Shown here: positions 31,001 through 42,899 of the stretch, in pieces
Position numbering within the stretch: position 1 is the first letter of the stretch
Layout of the letters: every line of letters starts with the position of its first letter
The notes under the pieces: model-generated
The model's input: only the letters and a program-made list of their open reading frames with translations
Database searches by the model: none
Told to the model about the DNA's origin: nothing
Program-made: the position numbers and the translations under genes
Assembly (NCBI GenBank): GCA_027313705.1
Contig: DAHVDE010000058.1
Coordinates: forward strand, 1-64,000
Origin: Actinomycetota bacterium
GTDB lineage: Bacteria; Actinomycetota; Actinomycetes; Streptosporangiales; Streptosporangiaceae
Direction of reading: 5' to 3'
DNA length: 64,000 bases

Positions 31001-31936
31001 GTGCCGGACTATGAGCGCATCGCGATGGAATTCGGTCTCGGCACGCTGGTCGATGCCAGTCCGCTGGCCGGAGCCCGCAGCACGGCGGTGCGGCTGACGG
31101 CGAGCGCCGGCGTGTACGTCGTCAAGCCGGTGCCAGCGCCTGACACCTGGGAACTTGTCGAAGCAGCCGCAAGCGCGCTGAACAAGGCGGGCATCAGGCA
31201 GGCTCAGCCGCTGCGCACCACAGCGGGCCGCCTGATCGGCGAGTCAGGCTACGGCGTGCTGAAGTTCCTTCCCGGCGAGGTCTGCCTCAGGCCGACCAGG
31301 GCGCAGGTCAGCGCCACCATGCGGCACCTCGCCGAATACCACGCAGTACTCGCTGGAGTGGCCGTCCCCGCGACGCTGATCACCGCGGACACGATCTGGG
31401 CTCGGGTTACGTCGGCCGAGTATCTCCTGCAGCAGCTTCCGGTGCTTTTTGGCAGATTCGGGCCTAGAAACGGAGCCGAACGCCTGGTCGCGGCCGCGCT
31501 CGGGCAAGTGGAGACCTCGCTGCCGCTGATCCGTACCCTGGGCAGGCAACTCGTGCACGGCGACATCGCGCCAGGCAACGTGCTCATGGACGGCGACGAA
31601 GTAGCCGCGATCATCGACTTCGAGCCCCACTACCAGCCAGTCCTGTTCGCGGTGGCGACGGCCGTCTACTGGACCCATGTGCACGGCAGGCCAGAGCCAG
31701 CCGCCGACGCGATCTGGTCGAGCCTGATGGCCGCTGCTCCGGCGGGCGACTGGAGCGAGGTCGAACGGGCGGTATGGCCGTCGATGCTGCTGCTTGAGTC
31801 GCTGCGGCGGCTGGCTACCCCGCTGGCACTGGCCGCGGAAACCGGGGCGGACGTGCCCGCGAGCACCAGCGCGCGCTACGAGGCGGTAGCCGCCCTGATC
31901 GAGTCCTGGCCGACCCTGAGCCAGTCCAGGCGCTGA
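31001..31936 (+). CDS. APH-family phosphotransferase
   Basis: 311-residue protein-kinase-like small-molecule kinase. An ATP-binding Lys lies in YVVKPVPAP; the catalytic loop is LVHGDIAPGNVLM and the metal motif AAIIDFEPHYQPVLF. Substrates of such homoserine-kinase/APH-like proteins vary, and nothing nearby identifies this one. Starts at GTG 31001 behind a TANNNT box. Confidence 0.85.
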   Translation: MPDYERIAMEFGLGTLVDASPLAGARSTAVRLTASAGVYVVKPVPAPDTWELVEAAASALNKAGIRQAQPLRTTAGRLIGESGYGVLKFLPGEVCLRPTRAQVSATMRHLAEYHAVLAGVAVPATLITADTIWARVTSAEYLLQQLPVLFGRFGPRNGAERLVAAALGQVETSLPLIRTLGRQLVHGDIAPGNVLMDGDEVAAIIDFEPHYQPVLFAVATAVYWTHVHGRPEPAADAIWSSLMAAAPAGDWSEVERAVWPSMLLLESLRRLATPLALAAETGADVPASTSARYEAVAALIESWPTLSQSRR

Positions 31937-31953
31937 TCAGACGCTGGCCCGCG

Positions 31954-33087
31954 TCAGGATTTGGACAGGCCGCGTTTGACGTTCTTGCCGAACTCCGCCA
32001 TGAAGGCCTCGCGAACGGCGCTGGCATCGAGCGTTCCTGCTGCCGTCGACAGTTCACCCCTGGCGATCCGGCCGCACACCGCCATCCAGGACTCCCCGAT
32101 CGCCAGCGTTATCCCCGACGCCACGCTGGCCGCGATCGTGCCGCCGATCACGGACCCGACGCCTGGAACCAGCTTGATCAGGCCGGTGACCAGGCTGCGA
32201 CCGCCAGCAGTGGCAGCGGCGGTGGCGGCGACCGCCGCAGCCGTCGCCCGGTCGATCCGCACGCCGAAGATGACCGCGATGCTCGCCATCATCGCCAGCT
32301 GGATGGGAACGAGGATGGCCGCGTCCGAGAACGGTATCGGCACCGCGCCGACCGCAGCGGCGCTGGCGGCCGCCGCCGTGATGGCCTTGTGCGCGTCCGC
32401 CCGCTTACGTCCCATGTCTATCTTCTGCGCCGCCGTGAGCGCGTTCCGTACGCCTTCAGGGGCAACGCGAAAGGTGGCATCGAGCAGCGCCTGAAGACCG
32501 TGCGGCTGGTAGCCGTGGAAGGTGTCCTCCCTGGCATAGGTCAGGAAGATCGGCTCGCCGTGCAGCGGCAACTGCCGCCTGCTGATGCTGGCGGCTAGCT
32601 CGAGTGCCGCCGGATGGTACCTGCCGTTCGCGAACGGCACCTGAGTGAGCACGACAAGCACGGGCAGGCCGAGCCGGTCAAGGGCGCGGATGAATTCCTC
32701 TTCTGTGTCTTCGAACCTGTTGTCGGTGGACCTGACGCAATACCAGGCGGCATGAAGCTGCTCGGGGAGCGGAAGCCGTCGCATCCGGCTCACGAATTCT
32801 TCAAGCTCACCCACGATGGTGCCGGTGTCACGGCCGATCTCGAGTCCGCGGGTGTCGAGTACGCCGAGGCAACCGCTCACGTGCAAATACAAATGACTGT
32901 CCCTGGTGACCGGCTTGCCGATCCCTGTCTCAGCTAGATCGCTGCCGAAAATAGCGTTGACCAGGGTGCTCTTGCCGACGCCCGTCTTGCCGAAGATGGC
33001 CAGGTTGAAACGGCCAAGGCTGCGGCTCTTCTCCTCGAACTGCTTCGTGAACTGCCTGACGATCCAATCTGGTGCCTGCCCGGCCAC
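31954..33087 (-). CDS. Dynamin/YcjF-like GTPase with DUF697-like membrane domain
   Basis: 377-residue G protein. Walker [20 protein letters not shown], a G3 motif VLDTRGLE and a G4-like LTQVPF (Gln in place of the usual NKXD Lys), then a hydrophobic Ala-rich C-terminal half with two or three helices ([42 protein letters not shown]) of the DUF697 type. GTG 33087 with AGGGAG about 6 bases upstream is preferred to the GTG at 33147. Role unknown; membrane stress or trafficking have been suggested for such proteins. Confidence 0.82.
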   Translation of the reverse strand: MAGQAPDWIVRQFTKQFEEKSRSLGRFNLAIFGKTGVGKSTLVNAIFGSDLAETGIGKPVTRDSHLYLHVSGCLGVLDTRGLEIGRDTGTIVGELEEFVSRMRRLPLPEQLHAAWYCVRSTDNRFEDTEEEFIRALDRLGLPVLVVLTQVPFANGRYHPAALELAASISRRQLPLHGEPIFLTYAREDTFHGYQPHGLQALLDATFRVAPEGVRNALTAAQKIDMGRKRADAHKAITAAAASAAAVGAVPIPFSDAAILVPIQLAMMASIAVIFGVRIDRATAAAVAATAAATAGGRSLVTGLIKLVPGVGSVIGGTIAASVASGITLAIGESWMAVCGRIARGELSTAAGTLDASAVREAFMAEFGKNVKRGLSKS

Positions 33088-33173
33088 CGGCGCTCCCTTA
33101 TCGTCAGCATCAACGTCGCCATGAACGCCAGCCGCTACCCGGCGCACGCTAATCGTAAGCGACCAGGACGCAC

Positions 33174-33179
33174 TAGAGT
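33174..33179 (+). promoter_or_regulatory. -10 box of a leaderless promoter (nucS)
   Basis: TAGAGT ends 7 bases before the GTG at 33187; no ribosome binding site. Confidence 0.6.
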
Positions 33180-33186
33180 TACTCGC

Positions 33187-33927
33187 GTGCGACTCGTCAT
33201 TGCCAGGTGCAGCGTCGATTATGCGGGCCGGCTATCCGCGCATCTACCCCTGGCGACCCGCCTCATCATGGTCAAGGCCGACGGCTCCGTGCTCGTGCAC
33301 AGCGACGGCGGCAGCTACAAACCGCTGAACTGGATGTCCCCGCCCTGCCGGCTCGCCGAGGCCGAGCGCGAGTGGATCGTCACCGGCAAGTCGGGTGAGA
33401 CCCTCACGATCCACATCGATGAGGTCATCAGTGACGTCGCTCATCCGCTCGGCGAAGACCCCGGCCTGGTCAAGGACGGCGTCGAGGCGCACCTTCAGGA
33501 ACTGCTTGCCGCGCAGCCGCAGGTGCTTGGTGAAGGGTGGCGCCTGGTGCGGCGCGAATTCCCGACCCCGATCGGGCCGGTGGACATCATGTGCAGGGAC
33601 GCGCTCGGGGTGAGCGTGGCGATCGATGTGAAGCGGCGCGGCGAGATCGACGGGGTCAATTCTAGCAAAGGTACCGCTCCGAGCAGGCCGAAACACTGCG
33701 CCGTCGAGGTCAAGCGACGCGCCACCATCGACGCCGTCGAGCAACTCAGTCGCTACCTAGAGCTACTGAACCGTGACCCGTTGCTAGCTCCCGTGGGCGG
33801 TATTCTTGCAGCTCAGAGTGTAACGCCGCAGGCCCGGACTCTAGCCGAGGACCGGGGCATCCGCTGCGTGATCCTGGACTATGAGGCTATGCGCGGCATG
33901 CCCAACGATGAGATGACGCTGTTTTGA
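33187..33927 (+). CDS. nucS: Mismatch endonuclease NucS/EndoMS with duplicated catalytic motif
   Basis: 246-residue enzyme of the actinobacterial/archaeal non-canonical mismatch repair that cuts both strands at mismatches. N-terminus [21 protein letters not shown] and [29 protein letters not shown], and C-terminus [19 protein letters not shown] followed by a LF end (the clamp-binding tail). The PD-(D/E)XK core motif appears twice: [14 protein letters not shown] (residues about 145-158, Asp instead of Glu) and [16 protein letters not shown] (about 172-187), separated by a 13-residue linker. Relatives I know have one copy, so about 27 codons are extra. Starts at GTG 33187, leaderless. Confidence 0.92.
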   Translation: MRLVIARCSVDYAGRLSAHLPLATRLIMVKADGSVLVHSDGGSYKPLNWMSPPCRLAEAEREWIVTGKSGETLTIHIDEVISDVAHPLGEDPGLVKDGVEAHLQELLAAQPQVLGEGWRLVRREFPTPIGPVDIMCRDALGVSVAIDVKRRGEIDGVNSSKGTAPSRPKHCAVEVKRRATIDAVEQLSRYLELLNRDPLLAPVGGILAAQSVTPQARTLAEDRGIRCVILDYEAMRGMPNDEMTLF

Positions 33928-34050
33928 ACTCACGCCGATCGGCGTCCGATGATCGACGTGCCGCAGAATGACAGTCACTGCCGATCGGCAAGCCACTCCA
34001 CGACCGGCAAGACGGCAGCGGACTTCAGGCGTAGTACATCTGCTCGTCTC

Positions 34051-34461
34051 TCAGGGATCTGTTCGGTTCCACAGCGGTGACCGACCCTCCCGCAACCGCC
34101 GATCAAGGACAACTGCATCTCGGCGCATACGCAGGGCCATCGCGTTCAGGCCGATTAGATACAGCCCGGCCATGCTGCGAACCCGGCTCAACGCCACGTA
34201 CCCCATGCCCGGCAAGAACGCCTGACTTAAGTCGACCTCCGCCGCGTCCAGGCTCATGCCCTGGCTCTTGTGAACCGTGATCGCCCATGCCAGGCGCAGC
34301 GGTAGCTGGATAGCCTCTGCCTGCACGCTCCGATCCTCCTGCATGGTCCAGCGGTACGGCTCGATGGTCAGTGTGCGTCTCTCAGATAGCAGCCTGACTC
34401 GGGGTAGACCACGCCTGAAACCGACTACCTCGCTGCGGCTACCGTTGACGTGCGGGCGCCG
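34051..34461 (-). pseudogene. C-terminal fragment of a PIF1/RecD-like helicase
   Basis: About 135 codons on the minus strand read [20 protein letters not shown], then LTIEPYRW and the helicase motif [21 protein letters not shown] plus [18 protein letters not shown], ending at a TGA at 34051. These are the last motifs of a PIF1-like helicase; the ATP-binding N-terminal two thirds are missing. Homology begins where the serine-recombinase coding sequence ends, in another frame, so the two are joined by a deletion or insertion. Confidence 0.75.
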
Positions 34462-34973
34462 TGCTCGGGGGTCTTGCGGGTGAAGCGGTAGCCGAACGGG
34501 GCACCGGACAGCACGTTGACCGACCCGGATCTGGCCCGGTAGGTCTTGCCGCGCCGGTACCGCTCCATCAGCTGAGCCTTCTCATACTCGGCGAACATGC
34601 CCTGGAACTGGACCAGCAGCTGATCCTCGGGACTGTCGCCGCGCGGCCCGTTCACGAACTCCACCCGGGTGCCGGCGCGGGCGAACTCCTCGATCAGCAA
34701 TGCCTGGCAGGCGAACTTGCGGGCGAGGCGGTCCGGGGCGTAGACCAGCACCACGTCGACACCGACCCCGGCGACCACGTCCCGCAGCCTCTCCAGCGCG
34801 GGCCGGACCAGGGTCGCCCCGGAATGGCCCTCGTCCTCGAACACCCACTCCTCGGGCAATTCAAGACGCAGCTGGGCGGCGTGCGCGCGCAGCGCGGCCG
34901 TCTGAGATCCGATCGTCTGGTCTTTCTTCTGCCGGGCCGAGGACACCCGGGCGTAGATGGCCGCGCTCGTCAT
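34425..34973 (-). pseudogene. Serine recombinase, truncated after catalytic domain
   Basis: 182 residues containing the complete resolvase catalytic domain: YARVSSARQKKDQTIGSQ with the nucleophilic Ser, DEGHSGATLVRPALERL, VLVYAPDRLARKF and [17 protein letters not shown]. It continues into [22 protein letters not shown], the beginning of the recombinase domain of a large serine integrase/transposase, and then leaves the family and stops within a few codons as it enters the helicase remnant. DNA-binding and zinc-ribbon domains are absent. A good ribosome site (AGGAAGGA) precedes the ATG, so the fragment may still be made. Confidence 0.8.
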
Positions 34974-35120
34974 GCTTTCGTCCTTCCTGGCCGGTGCGGG
35001 CCCGCCGCTGCGGCACCAATATGCCGTAGGCCACTGACAATTCCGCTGCCGCGTGCCGGCCGAAGCGGGACGAGCTGACCTTGTTCTGAACTCCCGTGAT
35101 CATTGCGGGCGCACGGCAGG

Positions 35121-35570
35121 TCAGCCCTGGTCGAGCACCGCAAGGTTGACGGCGCGGGCGGCGTCGGCAAGCTCAGGCACCTCGACGACCGCCACGCCCT
35201 GCCCCTCAAGCCAGGCCGCTCCCCCGCCTGGCTGGAATACCGGTGGCTCTCGCCAGGCGATCACGACCCGCTTGATGCCGCTGCGGACAATGAGCTCGGC
35301 GCAGGACACCGGACGCGACGCCCGCGCCAGGCATGGCTCGAGCGAGCTGTACAGGGTGACTCCGGCCTGGCCGAGAACCTCGGCCTTCGCCAGCGCCACC
35401 TCTTCCGCATGCGCCTTAGGATCGGTTTCCCTTGAGTATCCGGTGGCCATGACCTGATTAGACTGACTGACCAGGACCGCGCCGACGCAGAAGGCGGACG
35501 CCGAGGGCGGGCAAAGCGCGGACAACTCGATAGCGAAGGCCAGCCAGGCCCGATCGTTGTCGTATCGCAC
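35121..35570 (-). CDS. Cytidine/dCMP deaminase-like zinc enzyme
   Basis: 149-residue deaminase of the CDA/RibD-N type. Zinc and catalytic residues: HAEEVAL (HAE) and SLEPCLARASRPVSCAELIV (PCX8-9C with a longer than usual spacing). The substrate may be a pyrimidine nucleotide or a riboflavin precursor; no riboflavin genes are nearby. GTG 35570 is chosen because a TANNNT box ends 6 bases upstream; the open frame to 35615 would pass through that promoter. Divergent from the aldehyde dehydrogenase gene. Confidence 0.85.
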   Translation of the reverse strand: MRYDNDRAWLAFAIELSALCPPSASAFCVGAVLVSQSNQVMATGYSRETDPKAHAEEVALAKAEVLGQAGVTLYSSLEPCLARASRPVSCAELIVRSGIKRVVIAWREPPVFQPGGGAAWLEGQGVAVVEVPELADAARAVNLAVLDQG

Positions 35571-35576
35571 TACCTG

Positions 35577-35582
35577 ACAGTA
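35577..35582 (-). promoter_or_regulatory. -10 box of a leaderless promoter (deaminase gene)
   Basis: On the minus strand TACTGT ends 6 bases before the GTG at 35570; no ribosome binding site. Confidence 0.6.
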
Positions 35583-35675
35583 TCGTCCGCCCGCCGCGCG
35601 GTGATTTACTGGCACCCGAAGAATGCTCGCCCGCGATCAGGCGAGCCGCCAAGGAAGAGGGATGGTGCACGAGCG

Positions 35676-37190
35676 ATGGTCACCACCATGCGTACCTCGT
35701 CTCACCAAGGCACGGCCAAGACGTTCGACTCGCTGAACCCGGCGACCGGCGAGCCCATCGGCACGTTCGGCGTTTTCGGCGAGCATGAAGTCGCCGAGAC
35801 GGTGGCCAGGGCCCGCGAGGCGGCGCAATGGTGGGCCGGGCTGCCAGGTAAGGAGCGCAAGGCCAGGATGCTGGCCTGGAAGTCCTACCTGACCAGGTAC
35901 ATCATGCGGATTGCCGAGCTCATGCACGCCGAGACAGGCAAGCCGGTCGCCGATGCCCAGCTTGAGGTGCTCCTCGCGGTCGTGCATATCGACTGGGCCG
36001 CGAAGAACGCGGCCAAGGTACTCGGCCCGCACAAGGTACGCAGCGGCATCGTCGCCATCAACCAGGTATCGAGCGTCGAGTATCAGCCGCTCGGCGTGGT
36101 GGGCGTCATCGGGCCATGGAACTACCCGGTGTTCACTCCGGTCGGCTCGATCGCCTACGCGCTGGCGGCGGGCAACGCGGTGGTGTTCAAGCCGAGCGAG
36201 TTCAGCCCGGCCGTCGGCGGCTGGCTAGTCAGTTCTTTCGCCGAGGTCGTGCCAGAGTATCCGGTGCTTTCGCTGGTCACCGGCTTCGGTGAGAGTGGCA
36301 GTCTGCTCGCCAAGAGCGGCGTCGACAAGATCGCATTCACCGGTTCGACGAAGACCGCGAAGAAGGTGATGGCGGCCTGCGCGGAGAACCTGACGCCGAT
36401 GGTCGCCGAGTGCGGCGGAAAGGACGCCCTGCTGGTCTCGGCCGACGCCGACCTCGACGCCGCGGCGGACGCCGCCGTCTGGGGCGCTCTGTCCAACGCC
36501 GGGCAGACCTGCATCGGCGTCGAGCGAATCTACGTAGCGCAGGACATTTATCATACTTTCCTGGAGAAACTCGCCGAGCGGGTCAAGGGCCTGCGGCCTG
36601 GCGACGACCGCGAGGCCAACTACGGCCCGATGACGATGCCCGGCCAGGTCGAGGTGATCGAGCAGCACATCGCGGACGCGATGGCGTGCGGTGGCCGCGC
36701 CGTGGTCGGCGGCCTTGGCAGCATCCGCAAGCCCTACGTCGGCCCGGTGATCCTCGCCGATGTGCCCGAGTCGAGCACCGCGATCACGGACGAGACGTTC
36801 GGCCCGACCATGACCGTCACCCCGGTATCAAGCCTGTCTGAAGGGGTCAAGCTTGCGAACAATAGCAAGTACGGCCTGGGCGGCAGTATCTTCGCCAAGA
36901 ACAAGAACGCCGCCATGGCGGCCGCCAGGGCACTGAACTCGGGCATGACCTCGATAAACTCGGTGATCTCCTTCGCCAGCGTGCCTTCGCTGCCGTTCGG
37001 CGGCTCGGGTGATTCAGGCTTCGGCCGCATTCACGGTGCCGACGGCCTGCGCGAGTTCTCCAAGGCCAAGGCGATCACCAGGCAGCGGATGAAGCCGATG
37101 GTGAACCTCACCTCGTTCACCAGGACCGACGCCGACATGAAGAAGATCTTGACCCTGGCCAGCCTGCTGCACGGCCGCAAGTACAAGTAA
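35676..37190 (+). CDS. Aldehyde dehydrogenase
   Basis: 504-residue NAD(P)-dependent aldehyde dehydrogenase. Seen: PLGVVGVIGPWNYPVFTPVG, FKPSEFSP, the cofactor loop FTGSTKTAKKV, catalytic Glu in VAECGGKDALLVS, catalytic Cys in NAGQTCIGVERIYV, and LPFGGSGDSGFGRIHG near the end. Closest in feel to succinate-semialdehyde/broad-range dehydrogenases. It converges on a GMC oxidoreductase gene 33 bases away, an alcohol-to-acid pairing. ATG 35676 is used; the purine-rich AAGGAAGAGGG lies about 14 bases upstream, so an ATG at 35688 is an alternative. Confidence 0.93.
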   Translation: MVTTMRTSSHQGTAKTFDSLNPATGEPIGTFGVFGEHEVAETVARAREAAQWWAGLPGKERKARMLAWKSYLTRYIMRIAELMHAETGKPVADAQLEVLLAVVHIDWAAKNAAKVLGPHKVRSGIVAINQVSSVEYQPLGVVGVIGPWNYPVFTPVGSIAYALAAGNAVVFKPSEFSPAVGGWLVSSFAEVVPEYPVLSLVTGFGESGSLLAKSGVDKIAFTGSTKTAKKVMAACAENLTPMVAECGGKDALLVSADADLDAAADAAVWGALSNAGQTCIGVERIYVAQDIYHTFLEKLAERVKGLRPGDDREANYGPMTMPGQVEVIEQHIADAMACGGRAVVGGLGSIRKPYVGPVILADVPESSTAITDETFGPTMTVTPVSSLSEGVKLANNSKYGLGGSIFAKNKNAAMAAARALNSGMTSINSVISFASVPSLPFGGSGDSGFGRIHGADGLREFSKAKAITRQRMKPMVNLTSFTRTDADMKKILTLASLLHGRKYK

Positions 37191-37223
37191 CCGCCCGGCC
37201 GCAGGCCCGGTCGCGGAAACGTG

Positions 37224-38864
37224 CTAGCGTGCGGCCGCCAGGGCCAGGTCAGCAGGCTCAAGCGCCGCCAGCGGCGCCCGGCCTGAGATCAGGTCGGCCG
37301 CTCGCTCGGCGATCGCGATGACCGGCGCGTTAGTGTTCCCGCGCGGCACGGTCGGCATGACAGAAGCATCAACGACTCGCAGAGCCTCTATGCCCCTGAC
37401 CCGCAACTCCGTGTCCACCACCCCGGTGATCCGGCTCGCGTCGAGTTGCGCGCGGCCGCTCATCGCGCAGGTGCCAACCGGGTGGTACACGGTGGTCACG
37501 TCATGCCTGACGAAGTCGCGCAGCTCGGCTTCGCTGGTCACGTCCGGCCCAGGTGCCAGCTCTTCCCTGCACATCCGCCGCAGCGGCTTGGCTGCGGCGA
37601 TTTCCCGCACCAGGCCGATGCCCCTGACCAGCGCGTCGAGGTCGGCCCTGTCATGCAGGTAACCGGGGTCGATCAGCGGCTTGTGCCTTGGGTCGGCGCT
37701 GCGCAGGGTGATACGGCCGCGGCTCCGCACGTCGACCAGGGTCACGAGCACCGACATGCCGCGGTCGGTGGTATCGGCGAGGCCGCCCTGCCGGTACGGC
37801 ACGGGGAGCACGTGCCACTGAAGGTCAGGCGCGGGAAGGTCGGGCAGGCTACGAACGAACCCGCCCGACTGGGCGACATTAGTTGTCATGGGGCCGGAGT
37901 GGGTGAGCCGCCAGCGCAACAGGTTCTTTGGCCCGGCCAGTTCAGCCAGGCTGCGCAGCCCGGGAGTTGACCACAGCGCGGTCACGATCGGATGATCTGA
38001 AAGGTTCGCCCCGACTCCTGGACTGTCTGCCTGCACCAGGATCCCGTGCTCGCGCAGGTGATCGGCCGGGCCGATACCGGAAAGCATCAGCAGCTGCGGG
38101 CTGTTGATCGCGCCGCCGCACAGAATCACCTCGGCCTGCGCCCTCGCCATCTGCTCGACGCCCTGGTGCAGGTACCTGACGCCTACGGCCCGGCCAGCCT
38201 CGATCACGACCGACGTGACCAGCGAGTCGGTCTGCACCGTCAGGTTGGGCCTGCCAGCCGCCGGATGCAGGTACGCGTCAGCGGCCGACCAGCGCCTGCC
38301 TTCCTTCTGCGTCACCTGGTAGAAGCCGGCACCGTCCTGGCTCGCGCCGTTGAAGTCACTGTTGGCGGTGCTTCCGCAGTTCGCGGCCGCCTGCACGAAA
38401 CCGCTGGCTGCGGGCGACTTGAACTTGGGGTCCACGACACTGAGCGGGCCTGAGCCCCCGTGATAGGCCGACGCGCCACGTGAGTTGCGCTCGGCCCTGA
38501 TGAAGTACGGCAGCACGTCGTGATAACCCCAGCCGTCGCAGCCGTACTCATCACGCCAGGTGTTGTAATCGTGCTTGTTGCCCCGGATGTAGATCATCGC
38601 GTTGATGGACGACGAACCGCCGATGACCTTGCCTCGCGGCCAGTAGACCGACTGCCCGGCCGCCCGGTCCTGCGGCACCGTACGGAAACCCCAGTCGTAG
38701 CTGCTCTGGAACAGCAAGTTCAGCGCGGCAGGGATGTGGATCTCGTCGGCGTCATCGGGCGGTCCGGCCTCAAGCAGCAGCACGTTAACCGAAGGGTTCT
38801 CCGTGAGCCTGGCGGCAAGCACGCAGCCAGCGCTGCCCGCACCCACGATGATGTAGTCATGCAT
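37224..38864 (-). CDS. GMC-family FAD oxidoreductase (choline dehydrogenase-like)
   Basis: 546-residue flavoprotein oxidising an alcohol. N-terminal FAD motif YIIVGAGSAGCVLAARLTE, GMC signature 1 PRGKVIGGSSSINAMIYIRG, signature 2 GAINSPQLLMLSGIGP, and the C-terminal His-Asn active site in TTVYHPVGTCAMSG and VPRGNTNAPVIAIAERAADLI. Choline, other alcohols or alkyl substrates are possible. Convergent with the aldehyde dehydrogenase. Confidence 0.92.
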   Translation of the reverse strand: MHDYIIVGAGSAGCVLAARLTENPSVNVLLLEAGPPDDADEIHIPAALNLLFQSSYDWGFRTVPQDRAAGQSVYWPRGKVIGGSSSINAMIYIRGNKHDYNTWRDEYGCDGWGYHDVLPYFIRAERNSRGASAYHGGSGPLSVVDPKFKSPAASGFVQAAANCGSTANSDFNGASQDGAGFYQVTQKEGRRWSAADAYLHPAAGRPNLTVQTDSLVTSVVIEAGRAVGVRYLHQGVEQMARAQAEVILCGGAINSPQLLMLSGIGPADHLREHGILVQADSPGVGANLSDHPIVTALWSTPGLRSLAELAGPKNLLRWRLTHSGPMTTNVAQSGGFVRSLPDLPAPDLQWHVLPVPYRQGGLADTTDRGMSVLVTLVDVRSRGRITLRSADPRHKPLIDPGYLHDRADLDALVRGIGLVREIAAAKPLRRMCREELAPGPDVTSEAELRDFVRHDVTTVYHPVGTCAMSGRAQLDASRITGVVDTELRVRGIEALRVVDASVMPTVPRGNTNAPVIAIAERAADLISGRAPLAALEPADLALAAAR

Positions 38865-38950
38865 TCCGGCTCCCGCGACCCAGGCCGAATATTTCCCTAA
38901 ACCCTACTAGGTGCAGCCTGGGCGCGCGGAGTTAGACGGCTGCGGACCGA

Positions 38951-38956
38951 TAACGT
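38951..38956 (+). promoter_or_regulatory. -10 box of a leaderless promoter (adenosyltransferase gene)
   Basis: TAACGT ends 7 bases before the ATG at 38964; no ribosome binding site. Confidence 0.55.
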
Positions 38957-38963
38957 AGATAGC

Positions 38964-39563
38964 ATGCCCACGGACCGAACTGATACCCCAGTCGTACTTT
39001 CCAGGATCTATACCCGCGTCGGCGACGACGGCACCACCGCGCTAGGTGACGGCAGCCGCACTGCCAAGACCGACCCGAGGCTCGCCGCATATGCCGACGT
39101 AGACGAGGCCAACTGCACCATCGGCCTGGCCATGACCATGGGCAGCCTGCCCGAGGACATCGTGACGCTGCTCGCGAGGATCCAGAACGAGTTGTTCGAC
39201 GTCGGCGCCGATTTGTGCAATCCCGTGCAGCCCGATCCGCCTTATACCCCGCTGCGGATCGAAGAAAGCTACATAACGACTCTTGAACAGGCGTGTGACA
39301 AATACAACGAGAATCTGCCCGTGCTCCGCAGCTTCATCCTGCCTGGCGGCGCGCCAGGGGCAGCGCTGCTGCACCTGGCGCGGACAGCGGTGCGCCGAGC
39401 CGAGCGCAGCGCCTGGGCAGCCATCGAGGTACATGGCGACACCATGAACGAGCTCGCCGCCCGTTACCTGAACCGCCTGTCCGACCTGCTCTTTATCCTC
39501 GCCCGCACCGCCGCCCAGCCAACCGGCGAAGTCCTATGGAAACCAGGCGGCCAACGCTCATAA
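38964..39563 (+). CDS. pduO: PduO-type cob(I)alamin adenosyltransferase
   Basis: 199-residue trimeric enzyme adding the adenosyl group of ATP to cob(I)alamin, giving the coenzyme for methylmalonyl-CoA mutase. Signature SRIYTRVGDDGTTALGDGSR near the N-terminus (ATP site), AAYADVDEANCTIGLA, FDVGADLCNP, and LHLARTAVRRAERSAWA with NRLSDLLFILAR at the end. Links functionally to meaB and mce in this window. Confidence 0.93.
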   Translation: MPTDRTDTPVVLSRIYTRVGDDGTTALGDGSRTAKTDPRLAAYADVDEANCTIGLAMTMGSLPEDIVTLLARIQNELFDVGADLCNPVQPDPPYTPLRIEESYITTLEQACDKYNENLPVLRSFILPGGAPGAALLHLARTAVRRAERSAWAAIEVHGDTMNELAARYLNRLSDLLFILARTAAQPTGEVLWKPGGQRS

Positions 39564-39601
39564 CCCCCCACCCCGCCCGCGGGCGCCGCCCGGCGCGGGA
39601 C

Positions 39602-39661
39602 TACCCCCACTCCGCCGCAACGCGGGCACCAAGACGCGCACGTTGCGGCGGAGTGGGGGTA
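39602..39661. terminator. Large perfect inverted repeat between convergent genes
   Basis: Arms 39602-39622 and 39641-39661 are perfectly complementary over 21 bases with an 18-base loop. It lies between the adenosyltransferase stop and the DUF2550 stop, as expected for a bidirectional terminator. There is no T tract. Confidence 0.65.
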
Positions 39662-39671
39662 AGGCGAGGGG

Positions 39672-40124
39672 TTAGCAGGTGGAGCCGATCCAGTATTGAG
39701 GGCCGGCCTCAAGCCAGGCGAGGAGGCCGGTCAAGGCGTCTCGGCTGAGCGCCAGCCAGACCGGCCCGTCATCGCCGCCGGTCTCGAACCGGACTACGAC
39801 GGTTTCTTCCATCGCGCCACGCGGACCGCCGACACTCACAACATTGGCGTCATGCCTGGTGACAAGCTGCAGTGCATGCCGGTCAAAGGCGGCGTCCGGC
39901 CGCAGGCCCATGCCGTTGCTGCGGAACCAGCAGAGCTGATCGGTGCGGTAAGCGGCGACACCGCGCCGCCACCGGTCTTCACCGTCCTGGCGCAGGCTGC
40001 AGTCCACCGCACCGCCCGGCCTGCGGATCACCATCCGGCGCATCACCATGGCGGCGATGTAGAGCGAGGGGATGACCACACTGGCGATCAGGATCCAGCC
40101 GATGAATGCCAGATCCTGTTCCAC
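39672..40124 (-). CDS. DUF2550 membrane protein
   Basis: 150 residues with one N-terminal membrane helix (DLAFIGWILIASVVIPSLYIAAMV) followed by a basic stretch and a soluble beta-rich domain (WFRSNGMGLRPDAAFDRHAL, DGPVWLALSRDALTGLLAWLE). The DUF2550 family is typically found right after atpC in actinomycetes, as here, 24 bases downstream. Function unknown. Confidence 0.88.
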   Translation of the reverse strand: MEQDLAFIGWILIASVVIPSLYIAAMVMRRMVIRRPGGAVDCSLRQDGEDRWRRGVAAYRTDQLCWFRSNGMGLRPDAAFDRHALQLVTRHDANVVSVGGPRGAMEETVVVRFETGGDDGPVWLALSRDALTGLLAWLEAGPQYWIGSTC

Positions 40125-40148
40125 TCCGCTCGCCCTCCGGCCGGTCGG

Positions 40149-42898
<2,750 letters not shown>

Positions 42899-42899
<1 letters not shown>

